A stretch of DNA of 64,000 nt from Conus ventricosus. Lineage: Eukaryota > Mollusca > Gastropoda > Neogastropoda > Conidae. The first letter of the stretch is position 1, and each line of letters starts with the position of its first letter. The notes beneath the pieces were generated by a model. That model was not told where the DNA came from. It did no database searches and worked only from the letters and a program-made list of their open reading frames with translations. Shown in pieces: positions 22,388 through 34,279 of the stretch. The stretch is taken from the NCBI GenBank assembly GCA_018398815.1, contig CM031595.1, positions 132,660,584 through 132,724,583 of the forward strand, given 5' to 3'. Made by a program: the position numbers and the translations under genes.

Positions 22388-22699
22388 GTAAGAGAGAGAG
22401 AGAGAGAGAGGATGAGAGAGAGGGAGAGAGGGAGAGAGAGAGAGAGAGAGAGAGATAGGAGAGAGAGAAAGAGAAGTCGTGGAGGAGGGTTAAGAATTGC
22501 TGTGTACAGTGCTTCTAGATGATTTTGGTGGTGGTGGTGGTGGTGGTTTGGTAGTGTGGGTGTTTTTGTTGTTGTTGTTGTTGTTGTTGTTATTCTGGTT
22601 ATACGTTTGTACCCAAATAAAAGCAACATTCGGAAATGGTGAACTTCTGTAACTGTCTCTCTCCTCTCCCTTCACTCTCTCTCTCTTTCTCTGTTCTCT

Positions 22700-22746
<47 letters not shown>

Positions 22747-23324
22747 TCTTCTCTCTCTTTGTGGGAAATCGATTTGTCAGGTTTTACCCCCTAGTTCAGA
22801 CATGGCAAGGATGGAATTGCACTTGGGCTTCCTTTTCGGGAGCTTATAGGAAATTAGCTTTGGCGGTACATCGGCTTAATAGAGATATTTTATAGTTATA
22901 CAACGTCCAGGCTATCCAGTGCCATAGATCGGCATGCACATAAACAAGGCTAGGTGGCCGCTGTCATCACAGCAATGACAGAGTAACGGTGAGAAGTTTC
23001 GCTTGCGTTTTGCATTTAAAGTCGGTTATTAATTTGTTGAGTAAAGTGATTACAATACACGGTTTACATGAATTAGCCCGAAGTCAGTCATGGCACCTGA
23101 CATGTTTGTTGATTTTGTGAAAGGGGGGGAACATGGAAAAGATCGAACTGGTGGAGCGCGGTTACTGAGTTTAATTGTCTAACCGCTTCGCCCCGATGGC
23201 CTGTGTTATCCGATTCCCCGGTGAAATATTGTTTATGCTATTTGGAAACGAGGGTCATTTTCGGTCTAGTAAACTGTTTCACGTGGTTGTGTTAGAGCAA
23301 AGTTCACGATGTTTCGTTGTGGTT

Positions 23325-23392
<68 letters not shown>

Positions 23393-23400
23393 TCTCTCTC
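22388..23400. repeat. GA, GGT/GTT and CT microsatellites
   Basis: GA 22392-22475; (GGT)n 22526-22550 and (GTT)n 22566-22592; CT 22658-22760; unique 22770-23325 with no gene seen; a CT array of about 70 bp at 23328-23400. Confidence 0.85.
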
Positions 23401-23409
23401 GTTTTAATT

Positions 23410-23900
23410 TGTTCTTACAGACAAACTGGCATTCCAGCATGGATGGAAACGTCAAAATTGAATGGTTTCTCTCATTAAAAAGTAGTTTGAAATGGAAAAG
23501 TATTTCATGTTTATTACAAAATATATGGGCATAAAATATAATGTAACAAATTACGAACTAGAAACACGGGCTGTCAATGAAAAAGTAAATGGTTCGAAGC
23601 ATCGGACAATAAAGCATGCCCCAAGTGTGTAGAGGGAAACAACAGTGAAGATGAAGTGCATTTGTTTTTGATTGTTGTTTAGCAGATATTCGAAGTAGAT
23701 GTAAAATTTTCAGGGAGCCAGCTGCTCAAGACAAGACCTGTAGCAATTCTATCTAGTAAAGAATGAACAAAATACCATATTTTTGCAGATAGAAAATCAG
23801 TACGCTTGTGATTTCGAAGAAAGAATATCTTAAACATTTGTTGAGCCAAAAATGTGTGATGATGTTTGAACTCATGTTAGCGCTTTTGTGTATTTTCATG
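23410..23900 (+). pseudogene. Possible C-terminal cysteine motif of a LINE, degenerate
   Basis: WHSSMDGNVKIEWFLSLKSS and, in another frame, CPKCVEGNNSEDEVHLFL (near 23617-23670) resemble the Cys-rich tail (CPxC...DExHF) found at the end of some LINE or RT-linked proteins in molluscs. Frames are broken and no RT motif lies upstream, so it would be a 5'-truncated fragment. The assignment is uncertain. Confidence 0.35.
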
Positions 23901-23949
23901 GCTTGATGGTCGAAGAAATGGATGCTGAAGTGTGCAGAGTGAGATGAGT

Positions 23950-23963
23950 GAGTTTGTTGTGTG

Positions 23964-24006
<43 letters not shown>

Positions 24007-24301
24007 GTGTGTGTGTGTGTGCTTTGTGTGTGTGTGTGTGTGTGTGGTGTGTGTGTGTAGTGCGCGCGGTGCGGTTGCGTGCGTGCGTGCGCAGTGTGGT
24101 GTATGTTGTGTGAGGTGTTGTTTTGTATCCGCCACGTTTGTGTTGGCCGATTGTAGATTTGAATTTCTGTTTAACTGTTCATTTCCTGTTTTTTGTGTTG
24201 AATGGCCAGGATATTGAGCATGCTTTAATACTGAATTGTAACCCCCTTGCCAACAGGGCTTGTTGCTATTGGCATAAAAATGTGTCAGTGTCAGTGTCGT
24301 G

Positions 24302-24332
<31 letters not shown>

Positions 24333-24558
24333 GCTATCCTCTCTCTATCTCTCTCATGTGAAACTGTACAAATTGTGACCTCAACGCCATTTCTATTCGA
24401 GTTTACGACTCAATTTTGATTATCCCAGAGGAAAAAGATTCTAAGAGTGGTCTTCGTTTTGTAGATGTACAGCAAAAGATCAAAATCTGTGGTAATGGGG
24501 GAAGGGGGAGGGGAGGGGAGTGGGCGCGAGCGTGCGTGCGTTGCGTGCGTTGGTGTGT

Positions 24559-24621
<63 letters not shown>

Positions 24622-24736
24622 ATGTGTGCACCAATGCACATGGTCGGAAAGAGGTATACGTTTCCTTGTGTGTACACATGTGTTTCAGTGTGTGTGTGTC
24701 TGTTTGTCTGTCTGTTGTCTGTCTATCTGTCTCTCG

Positions 24737-24811
<75 letters not shown>

Positions 24812-24830
24812 CTTGCCTGCTGAAACTTAG
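23950..24830. repeat. GT arrays with CG and CT blocks
   Basis: GT 23955-24060 followed by GCGC/GCGT; CT 24301-24355; GT 24556-24622; GT 24740-24802 ending in CGCGCGC at 24803-24811. Unique pieces between show no gene. Confidence 0.9.
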
Positions 24831-25254
24831 ATGCATTTTCCCCACGGCAAAAACAAAAACAAAAAATACGCGATGGTTTTTCACAGCCTGTGGGTGTTGA
24901 GCTAATGATTTCTGCGATTTAAGTGCATCCAAAAAAGCGCCAACTTCTGTGATTTTCAGATCGAGTGCATGTCGAGAAATGCGTGTCTGAAATCGCTTCA
25001 AAGCGCGAATTTTAACATCGAAAAGGGCGAAGTTCATGGGTCCTGCATTGTTCCCGAAGCCCTTAGTGAGTGTATGCATGTTTGTGTTGTATGGTGTGTT
25101 GCACGCGAGGGTCAGTGTGTACGGTATGTTGTGTACACCATTAAAGAAAGGAGATCATTCCACGTTGGATATGTTACAGAGCCAGCTGATTTAGGTTGTT
25201 CTGAGAAACCATGTCTGCGCTTTCTATGTGGAAAGTTCGCGGTGTTTGAAATTT
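24831..25254. other. Unique segment, no gene seen
   Basis: No recognisable coding or repeat structure, apart from a weak GT stretch near 25080-25130. Confidence 0.35.
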
Positions 25255-26095
25255 ATACCCCCTGTTCTCTTGACAATCCAAAGAAATTTATCAGTCCCGC
25301 TTTCGACATTCAAAAGAAATTCTTTATCACTCCCGCATTTTCCACATTGAAAAGAAATTTAGCATCATTCCCTGCTTTTTGACATTTAAATTGGATTTAT
25401 CATCCCTTCGCTTTTTTTTTTAACAGTCCCGCGTTTTAACATTTAAAAGACATTTGTCATTCCCGTTTTTGACATGTGAAAGAAAATTATCATTCCAGCT
25501 TTTGACATGTAAAAGACAATTTTCATACCCGCATTTTGACATTTCAAACGTATTTGTCATTCCCGCGTTTTGACATGTGAAAGAAATTTATCTTCTTTTT
25601 TTTTATTGTTTTGTTTTTGTTTTTACATTAAAAAATCTAACGGTCCCCGCTTTTTGACATGCAAAAGAAAAGTATCACTTCCGATTTTTGACATTGAAAG
25701 GAAATGTATCATTCACGCTTTTTGACATGTGAAAGAGATTCAACATTCCGCTTTTTGACAAACAAAAACAATCTATGAAACCCCCCTTTTTGAAATTTAA
25801 AAGAAATTTATCATTCTCGCTTTTTGACATATGAAAGATTTTTCATAGCCAGTTTGTTTGTTTTTTGTTTGTTTTGTTTTTTCCATCTAAAAGAAATTTA
25901 TCTCTCCCCGTTTTTTGACATTGAATAAAAATATCATTCCCGCTTTGTGTCTTTCAAAAGGAATTTAACATTCCCACTTTTTTCTTTTTTCTTTTTTTTC
26001 TTTTTTTTTTTTTTGACATGTGGAAGAAATTCATCATTCCGCTTTTTGACATGTAAAAGAAATTGATCGTTCCCGATTTTCGACATCTAATCACG
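25255..26095 (+). repeat. Degenerate minisatellite, about 35-38 bp unit, roughly 22 copies
   Basis: The unit has a core TCATTCCCGCTTTTTGACAT followed by GTAAAAGAAATTTA. Units vary by indels, T-run length and substitutions, and three T-rich insertions (near 25410, 25590-25630 and 25850-25880) interrupt the array. No transcript or coding function is implied. Confidence 0.85.
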
Positions 26096-26327
26096 CGCTT
26101 TCGGGTTCTCTTATTTTTCAATTACGTCTAAAGCTATCAATCCTTTGGGGCGTTTACGTGTGGTTTCAACATAATGATCCTAGCAGTTATCTGTCTCCTT
26201 GGGATGTGGCAAAAGTGAGAATGTGGGGCATTAGTGCTCACCATGTCTTGGTTCTCCGAGACCAGGGGTGGGAGGGGGGGGATGGTGGATGGTGGGGGGG
26301 GGGATACAATTTCACACAAGTATGCAT

Positions 26328-26372
<45 letters not shown>

Positions 26373-26379
26373 CGTGCGT

Positions 26380-26420
<41 letters not shown>

Positions 26421-26459
26421 TGTGTGTGGGGGGGGGGGTGTGGGTGTTTGGGTTGGGGT
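26096..26459. repeat. Short unique piece then GT array ending in poly-G
   Basis: Unique 26096-26260, G-rich 26266-26305, GT/GC array 26331-26427, poly-G 26428-26438. Confidence 0.85.
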
Positions 26460-27560
26460 TTTTCTTTAAAACACTGATCCCCCAAAATAAAGCCGAAATT
26501 TTTAAAAGCCCAAAAAGTTCAAAAAGAAGATTTCATAAGGGGTTTTTTTTCTTTTTGCTTTTGGGGGGTGTTGTTTTTGGGTGTGGGGGGGGGGGTTTGT
26601 GTGTGGTTTGTTGTGTGGGTTTGTGTGTGGGGTTTTTAAAAAATTAAATTGTTAAATCGTTTTGCCGAAAAATTTTTTTGTGTGGTGTGTTTTTTTTTGT
26701 TGTGTTTTTTTTGTGTGTTGTGTTGTGTGAAGGGGGGGAAGGGAGGATAAACAGTGTTTTTTGTGGGGTGTTTTTTGTTGGTTTGGGGTTGTGTGTGTGT
26801 GTGTGTTGTGGGGTGGTGGGTGGTGTGTGGTGGTGTGGTGTGTGTGTGAGGGGGGGGGGGGGGGGGGGCCCCGGGTTTGTATTTTGTGTGTGGTGGGGGT
26901 TGTGTGGTGTGGTGTGTTGTGTGTGGTGTGGGGTGTGGGGTGTGGTGGTGGTGGGGGTTTCGGCGGGGTCTTTTGTTTTTGGTTCTTTGGGCGGTTTCTG
27001 GTTGGGCGGGTGGTATTGGGGGGGGGGCGTTGTCTGGGTTGTTTTGTTTTTGGGGGTTTTTTTGGGGTCAGGGGAAAAAATTTTCAAGCATAAGGTTCTC
27101 CGGCCCAACCCCGAAGTCCTTTCCCTTGGGCGGGGATTTGGGAAATGGCACAGTGAAGTTTGGGGTCGACGGGGCCCCTCGTATTTCCCATCATGGGAAA
27201 TTTTGTTCCCCCTGTTGTGAGGGGAAAGTGAGGCTGTTGGTTTAGCAGAGGAGTATGGGTTTTGTGGGGGGGGTTTGTTGGGTGGGGGGTGGTTTTTGGG
27301 TTGGTGTGTGGTGTGTGTGGTGGGGGGGTTGGTGGTGGGGGGGGGTGTGGAGGGAGGGTGAGGTGGGGGGGTGTTTTGTTTTTGAGAAGTTGGAAAGTGG
27401 GGTGGTGTGGGGGGGGGGGTTGGGGGTGTGGGGTGGGGGTGGGTGGTTGGGGTGGGGTTTTTGGGGGGTGGGGTGGGTGGGGGGGTGGGGTTGGGGGTGG
27501 TGGGTGGTTTTTTGGTATAAGGGGTTTGGGATAATGATGGCTGTTTTTCGCTTGCGACAG
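26460..27560 (+). repeat. Strand-asymmetric G/GT-rich block
   Basis: The plus strand is almost devoid of C across 26540-27060 and 27250-27530, with many G runs of 4 to 18 bases. It has strong G-quadruplex potential on paper. Open frames on both strands are Gly/Trp/Val-rich or Pro/His/Thr-rich translations of this composition and are not credible proteins. A more ordinary island lies at 27065-27245 without a gene. Confidence 0.75.
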
Positions 27561-28560
27561 TAGCTCACCTAATTCCATTTTTTTGGGAACGTTCAGACAC
27601 CTAAAGTGGGGTTTATGCTTCATTCGTTCAAAAAGGGTTTCTCTCTCTCTCTCTCTCCTTTCCCTCTCCCCTCTCTCTTTCTTTTTCCCCCTCCCCCTTC
27701 TCTCTCTCTCTCTCTCTTTTCCCCCTCTCCCCTCCCACACACACACACACACAACCACACACAAAACAAAACCCCTGCACCTCTTTGAAGAATTTCAGGT
27801 ACCAGAAAATTTTGCTCGGGTTCACCAAAATCGGCGAAACAAAATAAAATCTGGATTTTTGTGCATCCTGGAAAAAAAGCTGTTTGTCGTTTTTTTTGCA
27901 TTGGTCGTTCTGTGCTTCCGTTTTTTCAGTACAATATTCTTTTACCATATTACCTCGCAAAAAAGTAATTTGTTTTTATCGACATTGAACACAACTTTTT
28001 ATTTTTTCATGTAAAAAGCCATTGGTTACAACGACGTTGTTCGTTTGTTGTGTTGCTGCGTTTTGTTGTTGTTGTGCTGCTGCTGCTGCGCTGTTGCTGC
28101 TGCTGCGCTGCGCTCCCTGTTTTTGTTTGTTTGCTTGCTTTTAAGTGGGTGGGGGGAAAAATAAAGATAATGGGTAGTGAACCCGGGGAAAAGGGGGGGG
28201 GGGGGGGGGGGGGGGGGTACAGGATCCTTCATTCTTCCCCTAAAATCTTTGCCAAGAAAAAAAATTATTTTTTTTTACAACCTAAGGGGGTTTCCTTCCA
28301 ATATATTTTTTTTGTGGGATATCTTATTGTATCTTACCGATTGGGGGCCAATATATCCCCCCCTCTATCTAAAAGGGCGTTAAAATATCACGAAACAAAG
28401 ACAACAAATTTAACATGATCAACGGCATGCAAATCAGTTGTTTAGTTTCAAAAAAAAAAAAAAGACATGACAGATAATGGCATGTCAAGGAAGTCATCCC
28501 CCTTTTTTGCTTCGATCCTAACATTTGAAGTTTCGTTTTGGGGGGGAAAACCCCTTCTGT
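27561..28560. other. Low-complexity stretch with CT/CA tract, CTG triplets and poly-G
   Basis: CT/CA 27634-27762; a short (CTG)n and GTTGCTGCTGC at 28075-28110; a 25-base G run at 28193-28217; poly-A at 28451-28463. No gene seen. Confidence 0.6.
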
Positions 28561-29410
28561 CTCTCTCTATCTCAGTCGTCGTCGGGTTTCCCTTTCTCCC
28601 CTCTCTCTCCCTCTCTCCCCTCTCTCTCTCTCTTCCCCTTTTCTCTCTCTCTTCTCTCTTCTTTTCTCTCTCGGGGGCCCTTGGGACAAGAATAAAGACT
28701 GATAGTAATAGATGAAAATGATAGATCGATGGATAGATGGATAGATGAGGGATGGATAGGGGGAAAATTTGATTGTATGGTATCGATGTCTATTTGTAAC
28801 CATATTACGATCCCCCCATGAGCTGAAACAATATCACCGTGATGTGTGATACAAAAACTAGTCATACAATGACCATCAATAAACCGCCAGCCAAAAAAAC
28901 ATACAAACAAAGAAAAAAACAATCAACATAACTCTATATCGTGCTGATCCTACCCGGTTTTTCTGTAATACAAAGAAAACATAGAAAACCCCGCCCTCTC
29001 TCCTCATCACTCATGTCGGGGCCTGCCGTGTCATCGCTGCGGATTAATCCTTATCTCCCATTAGTCATCACAGAAGACGCTGCGCGAGGCACAGTGAAAA
29101 TTGGGGTGGACAGGGGGGGAGAGGGGGGGGGATAAAGGTCCCCGCATGACATGAGCCCTTATTAATTATTAACCGCAGGGACCGGGGATAGGGAAAAAAA
29201 AAAAATTTTTAACTGTCTCCTCTCTCTCTCTCCCTTTTCTCTCTCTCCTCTCCTCTCTCTCTCACACACACACCCCAACACACACACACACGCAAAACGC
29301 ACGCACGCACCACGCACCCACACCCACGCACACACACCGCGCACACACACACGCACACCACACACACACCACCACACACACACACACACACACCACACAC
29401 ACACACACAT
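28561..29410. repeat. CT tract, GATA-like tract and CT/CA compound array
   Basis: CT 28559-28672; GATG/GATA units 28720-28760; unique 28761-29205 with no gene seen; CT 29216-29262 joined to CA/CACG 29263-29408. Confidence 0.85.
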
Positions 29411-30890
29411 TATGATTTTTTTTACGAATTCTTTTGTTGTTGATTCAAGTCTTTTTACTTCGCAATTTTAACTAAGCTAAAGGAAAGAGCTGACATTATA
29501 ATTGAAAAAGGCATCTTTTTAATTTTCTAAGAAAAAAATTCTGATGAACTTTTTTTTGGGGTCCCTTCTCAGTGGGGGCCCGGGCAAATGATTGGGAAAT
29601 AGAATGGCAAAAAAGGGTGAAAGGGAATGCAAAGGGTGCACAATGAAAAAGTTTGCTTACTGTAAAAGAGGGAATTTCTGGAGCAGTCTTAAAAAACCCA
29701 GCCCAATGTCCAAACTTTGACAGTAAAGACCCTTATTGCAAAAAGTTTTTAAAATATCACAAAAGTTCTTTTTGTTACAGACTAAAATAAAATGCTTTAA
29801 AAAGCAAAACAAATAACGACTTAGTTCCCGGGGAGAGAGAATTTAACGTTCCATTTTTTAATTCTATTGTCCGTTCACAAAGCAATATTTCCCCATTATC
29901 CGGCAGTCAAAAACAATACTAAAGATGGATTAAAAACCATTATTGATGATAAATCATTCTTTCACTGCAGCAAAATCTCTTTTTCGGATCCTTTGGACAG
30001 CCTGTAGTTTGCCTTTTTAAAAATTTTTAAAAAATTTTAAAATTATAGGTATTGTTTATTGATTTTTTTTTTCTCTGTCAAACAGGTATTACTTTTGGGG
30101 GGGGATATGAAGAGGGGGTTTTTCCTATTTGTGATAAAAACAACATTCAGGATGATTTCAAGGGTCCTTTAAAAAACACTTTTTTGTAAAGACCAAATCA
30201 AACAAAACAAAACAAAAACACCACACCACCACACAACACAAAAACCCACACACACCACACACAGATAGAAGAGAGAAAAGAGAGAAGAAAAGGAAGAGTA
30301 CACATACAAACGTGAAGGCAAACAAGTTTGAGAATTATATAAATCTTTTTGGGTGTGGTGGTGTTTTTTGTTGTTCTTCTTTTTCTTCTTCTTGGGCGGG
30401 TGTGGGGGTTCAGCCATTTATGGGACCATAAAATAAACAGAAAAAAGGTTTTTTTTTAGACTTGTTTAATCTCGGTTTTTCCGTTCGACGGGTTTGTGAC
30501 ATGTATTATACGCTTCGAAACAAAAATCTTCATGGAAAAAAAGTTTTCCCAGTTTCAGAGGAGTTTTTTTCGGTAGAAGTGTTCGTCTCCCAAGAACAAA
30601 CCTGATGGCCGTGTAACGACGAAAAAACCCCGTTTTTTCCCCCGCTACTCTCCTATTCCGAGAAACCCATAGACCCCCCAGGCACTGGTGTAGAGCTCTC
30701 AGGGAGAAGAGTTTTTAAATCCGTTTGCTTTCCCTCCCCTCTTCCTTTTACAAACTTTGTCATTTTGGGGTGATCGATCATAGGGGGCCCCTTTTTTTTC
30801 TTTTTTTTTTGTTGCATTCAGACATCAGACCTAGATGTCACATTACTATGGTTATTAATACTTACTCTCTCCCGCGCTCTAGTTCCCCAA
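29411..30890. other. AT-rich unassigned stretch
   Basis: No recognisable gene. The segment 29620-29830 has a faintly protein-like translation (LKNPAQCPNFDSKDPYCKKF) that I cannot assign. A CA/AC-rich piece lies at 30200-30265. Homopolymer runs are frequent. Confidence 0.35.
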
Positions 30891-31035
30891 AATGTTGTGT
30901 GGGGGTTTGTGGTTGTTGTGTGTGTTGGTGTTGGTGTGTGTTTTTGGTGCGGCGTGCGTGCGGGGTGCGGCGTGCCGTGCGGCGTGCGTGCGTGCGTGCG
31001 GCGTGCGTGCGTGCGGGGTGCGTGTGTTGTTTTGG
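30891..31035. repeat. GT and GCGT array
   Basis: GT-rich 30893-30945 followed by tetranucleotide GCGT/GCGG units to 31025. Confidence 0.85.
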
Positions 31036-31394
31036 TGTTGTCTGGGGGCTCATCCGGAAGACGGAACCACACCGTCAAATTTTCGATTTTGAACGTGGTG
31101 TATATCCTGAAATGCTGCTCGCCTTTCCTGACCAGCACGCTGTCTGTACTCTCCCGGGTTTGAACTAAGATGTATTATAAAAAGGGATGTTTGGGACAGG
31201 GTCCTTTGGCTGCTCACGCCCGAAGGGTACGCTATAAAAAATCTTTTGGGCCGCTTTTGTCTTTTCGTTGCTTCAAAGTCTTCATCTCTATTTTCGGGGT
31301 GACCTCTTTTCAGATCTCTATTCAACCCCTCTTAAAAACAATTCGAAAGGTAAGGACGCTCGTTTTTACTTTTTCCATTGTCCTAATGTTGTTT

Positions 31395-31440
31395 ATCTGT
31401 TGAAGAAGCCCAAAGAGATCGAAACGCTGCGTTTCGTTTT
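31395..31440 (+). other. Hammerhead-like core with short hairpin (candidate only)
   Basis: CTGTTGA (31397-31403), one base from the hammerhead CUGANGA box, is followed 17 bases later by GAAAC (31421-31425). The latter is the 5' half of an exact 7-bp inverted repeat, CGAAACG/CGTTTCG (31420-31436). Stem II is not evident and the invariant A of the box is replaced, so catalytic activity is doubtful. Similar motifs are known in Penelope-like elements, but no Penelope coding sequence is seen here. Confidence 0.2.
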
Positions 31441-31954
31441 GTAATTTTTTTTTTGTCCTGAAATTGGGGGAAATTACTTTTTTTTTTTCAATCAGTTTCC
31501 CCTAACAAGTTCTGAATTTGTGTCAAAGTTGTCATTTTGGGGCAGTTTTGTTCGGGAATGTTGTTGGTGGGGCGGAAACCCCTTTTTTTTTTTTTTTTTT
31601 GTGGGGGCGATCTCGTATTTTTGGGAAGTACGGCACAGGGGCCAACCGAAGGATCGGGACAGTGCATGTCCCTCTGGGGTTGCCCTGTGACCAACCGATA
31701 GCGATCGCTCCATGTGAAGTGCTGGTGCTGAAAGCTAAAACCCGGGACGAACCCCTTTCCCTTTTCACACAGCCCGTCCTGCTACTCATCTCACTTTTTT
31801 GAGCTGGGGACTTTTAAGATGAAGGCTCTTTTCAGTTTGGCACTTTCACGCAAATAAAAGCAAGAATCGGGTTTCCCCTCGCTAAAAGGCGAGTTTTTTC
31901 GGCCACCATTCTACTTGGGTTGGGGCGACCTTTTCGGGTTGGGTTTACTCCTGT
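31441..31954. other. Unassigned stretch with homopolymers
   Basis: T runs at 31446-31454, 31481-31489 and 31583-31600. No gene seen on either strand. Confidence 0.35.
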
Positions 31955-32320
31955 TGGTGTGTGTGTGTGTGGTTGTGTTGGTGTGTGTGTTTGTGGTGTG
32001 TGTGTGTGTGTCCTCTGTTGTGGTGGGGTTGTGGCGTGCGTGCGTGCGTCGTCGTGTGTTGTGTGTGTGTGGGGGGCGTGCGTGTGATGCGGTGTTTGGT
32101 GTGTGTGTGTGGGGGTGTGTGTGTGTGTGGGGGGTGTGGGTTGTTGTGCGCGCGCGCTGTACGTGTGCGTGGTGTTGCTTGCTACGTATATGTGTTTGTG
32201 CATAAGTCGCAAGTGTGTGGTGTGTGTGTGTGTGGTGTGTGTTGTGTGTGTGTGTGTTGTGGTGTGGCGCTCGCGCGCGTTGGTTTTGAGGTGGGGGTGG
32301 GGGGGTTATGTGGGGGGGTT
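31955..32320. repeat. GT arrays with GCGT and CGCG blocks
   Basis: Interrupted GT repeats with GCGTGCGT at 32033-32050, CGCGCG at 32149-32155 and 32271-32278, ending in G runs. Confidence 0.85.
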
Positions 32321-32765
32321 TTGTTGGGGGTTTGGTTTTTTCAGCTACCTAATTCCAAATTTTGTTTCCTTCTACAATACTACAGTATTTTGTCAGGTTG
32401 CCCGTATTATTTTTAGTGGATTGCTTTCTTTTTACCTAGTATTTTTCGTTTTCATTTTGCCTGTTTTACACTGGAGTTTTTTCTTCCTGCCCATCGTAAG
32501 GGGAGTGCTTTTCCCCTCTTTGTCTACTGTACATCGTAAAATGTAAGTAAAAACTCGGGGGTTCGTTGTTTTATTCTGAGTTTCAGTTTGCATCCCTGGT
32601 AAGGCCATGGTTTGTACAGTTAGGACCGGGTTTTTTGTTTAATCTCTTTTAAATTGCTTCTGACCTGAGTTTTCTAATGGGAGGCGTTTTTTTGTCTTTT
32701 TCTTTTTTGCCTTGCTAGTTTACTAATTTAATACCTAACTTTCTTTTTGGGTGGGCCATTTGACT
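32321..32765. other. Unassigned T-rich stretch
   Basis: No gene or repeat recognised. Confidence 0.3.
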
Positions 32766-33185
32766 TCTTGTTGTGTGTGTTGTGTTTTTGGGGGTTGTGT
32801 GCGGGCCCACGCGTTGGTGTGTGGTGTGGTGTGTGTGGGGTGTTGTGTTTTGTGTGTGTGTTGTGTTGTTGTGTTGGGTGCGGCGCAGTGTGGGGTTTTT
32901 GGTTGGTGTGTGTTGTGGTGTTTTGTGTGTGTTGTGTGTGTGTGTTGTGGCGGGCCACGCGTGTTGTTTTTATGGGGGTGAGGGGGTGGGGGGACATTCA
33001 CATGGCGCGGCGGGTGTGTTGTGTGCAGTGTGCATGCCGCGTGCGCGGGGCGCCCGTGTGTTGTCTGCGGCGTGTTTTGGTGTTGTGTGGGTGTGGTGTG
33101 TTGTGGTGTGGGGGGGGTGTGTGTGCATGCGCGTACACACACCACACACCCCCAACAACACAACACACACACACACCAATGTTTA
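32766..33185. repeat. Degenerate GT-rich array ending in an inverted CA arm
   Basis: GT/G-rich from 32770 to 33126, then GCATGCGCGTAC, then CA-rich 33134-33178. The GT and CA ends are complementary around the GCATGC centre and could form a hairpin. Confidence 0.8.
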
Positions 33186-34248
33186 TTCCTTGCTCTTTAG
33201 TTAGGGTGAAATCTTGACAAAACAAACAAAAAAAAAATGTCAAATTTCCAACCAGCACCTTTTTGTTTTAAGGAATTTTTTTTTTTCAGGGGATTGTTAT
33301 AGCTACTAAAACGTTTTGCACGTAACAAAAAAAAAGGTTTTAAAGGGGGTGAAGTGGTGGGGGGGAGGGGGTTGGGGGGGCAAAAAGTGTGGGACAATCC
33401 CTAAAGGCTTGAATATCAGTTTCAGTCGGGCCCTTGTGTCATTTCTTTACTGCCAAACTGTACGTAAACATTCGAGTGTGGTTTCGACATGTGTTGATTT
33501 AAAAGGGGTTTAAATCAAAGAACAAGTTAAGTGGGAAGGGGGGGAGGGGGTGCGAAAAAAAAAAAACAATGTAAAGCCATCATGCTTTCGTCAAAAGTTG
33601 TTCTTTAGCGCACACAACGCACGTACACACACACGCGCGCGCGCACGCACCACACGAAACACCGCGCGCGCGCACGCACGCACAACACACACACACACAC
33701 ACACACCATTCTCTCTCTCTCCCCTCTCTCCTCTTCTTCTCGGGGGAGAGAACTGTACTGTTTATTTCCCCGCTCGGGCAGCGGCTGTTCCAGTTAATTT
33801 TCCATTGGTAAATTGGTGCATGGGATCTCCCACGACATAATCATTAACACAAGATGATAACACCCACACGTCTCCCCCGTGGACCCCCTTTTGTGGGGGA
33901 TGGAAGTTTAAACTTTCAAACGGGGGAGGGGGGTGGGGATCAGATATTATCTCTTTCTGATTTGGGGTTGGTGGGCTTTTTCGAACAGAGATGTCAGCTG
34001 GGGGAGGGGGTGGGAAAAATTTCTTGTTCACCAGACCCAAAAAAAAGCTGGGGAAAAGGGAAAGGGAAGGGAAGGGGGTAAGCAGATTAAAAGCTTAAAA
34101 GCTTCCAGTTTTTCGTTTTTAAAAAAAAGAAAAAAAAGAAAATAAAATGAAAAGAAAAGGGGGGGATCGGGGAGGCGGGAGGGAAACAAAATGCTAACAC
34201 AAAATGATTATAAACACACTTTTAAAAAAAAAAAGCGAAAAGGGGCCG

Positions 34249-34279
<31 letters not shown>

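Noticed and set aside
27084..27764. 226-codon proline/histidine-rich minus-strand frame
   Set aside because: Complement of the G-rich block; compositional.
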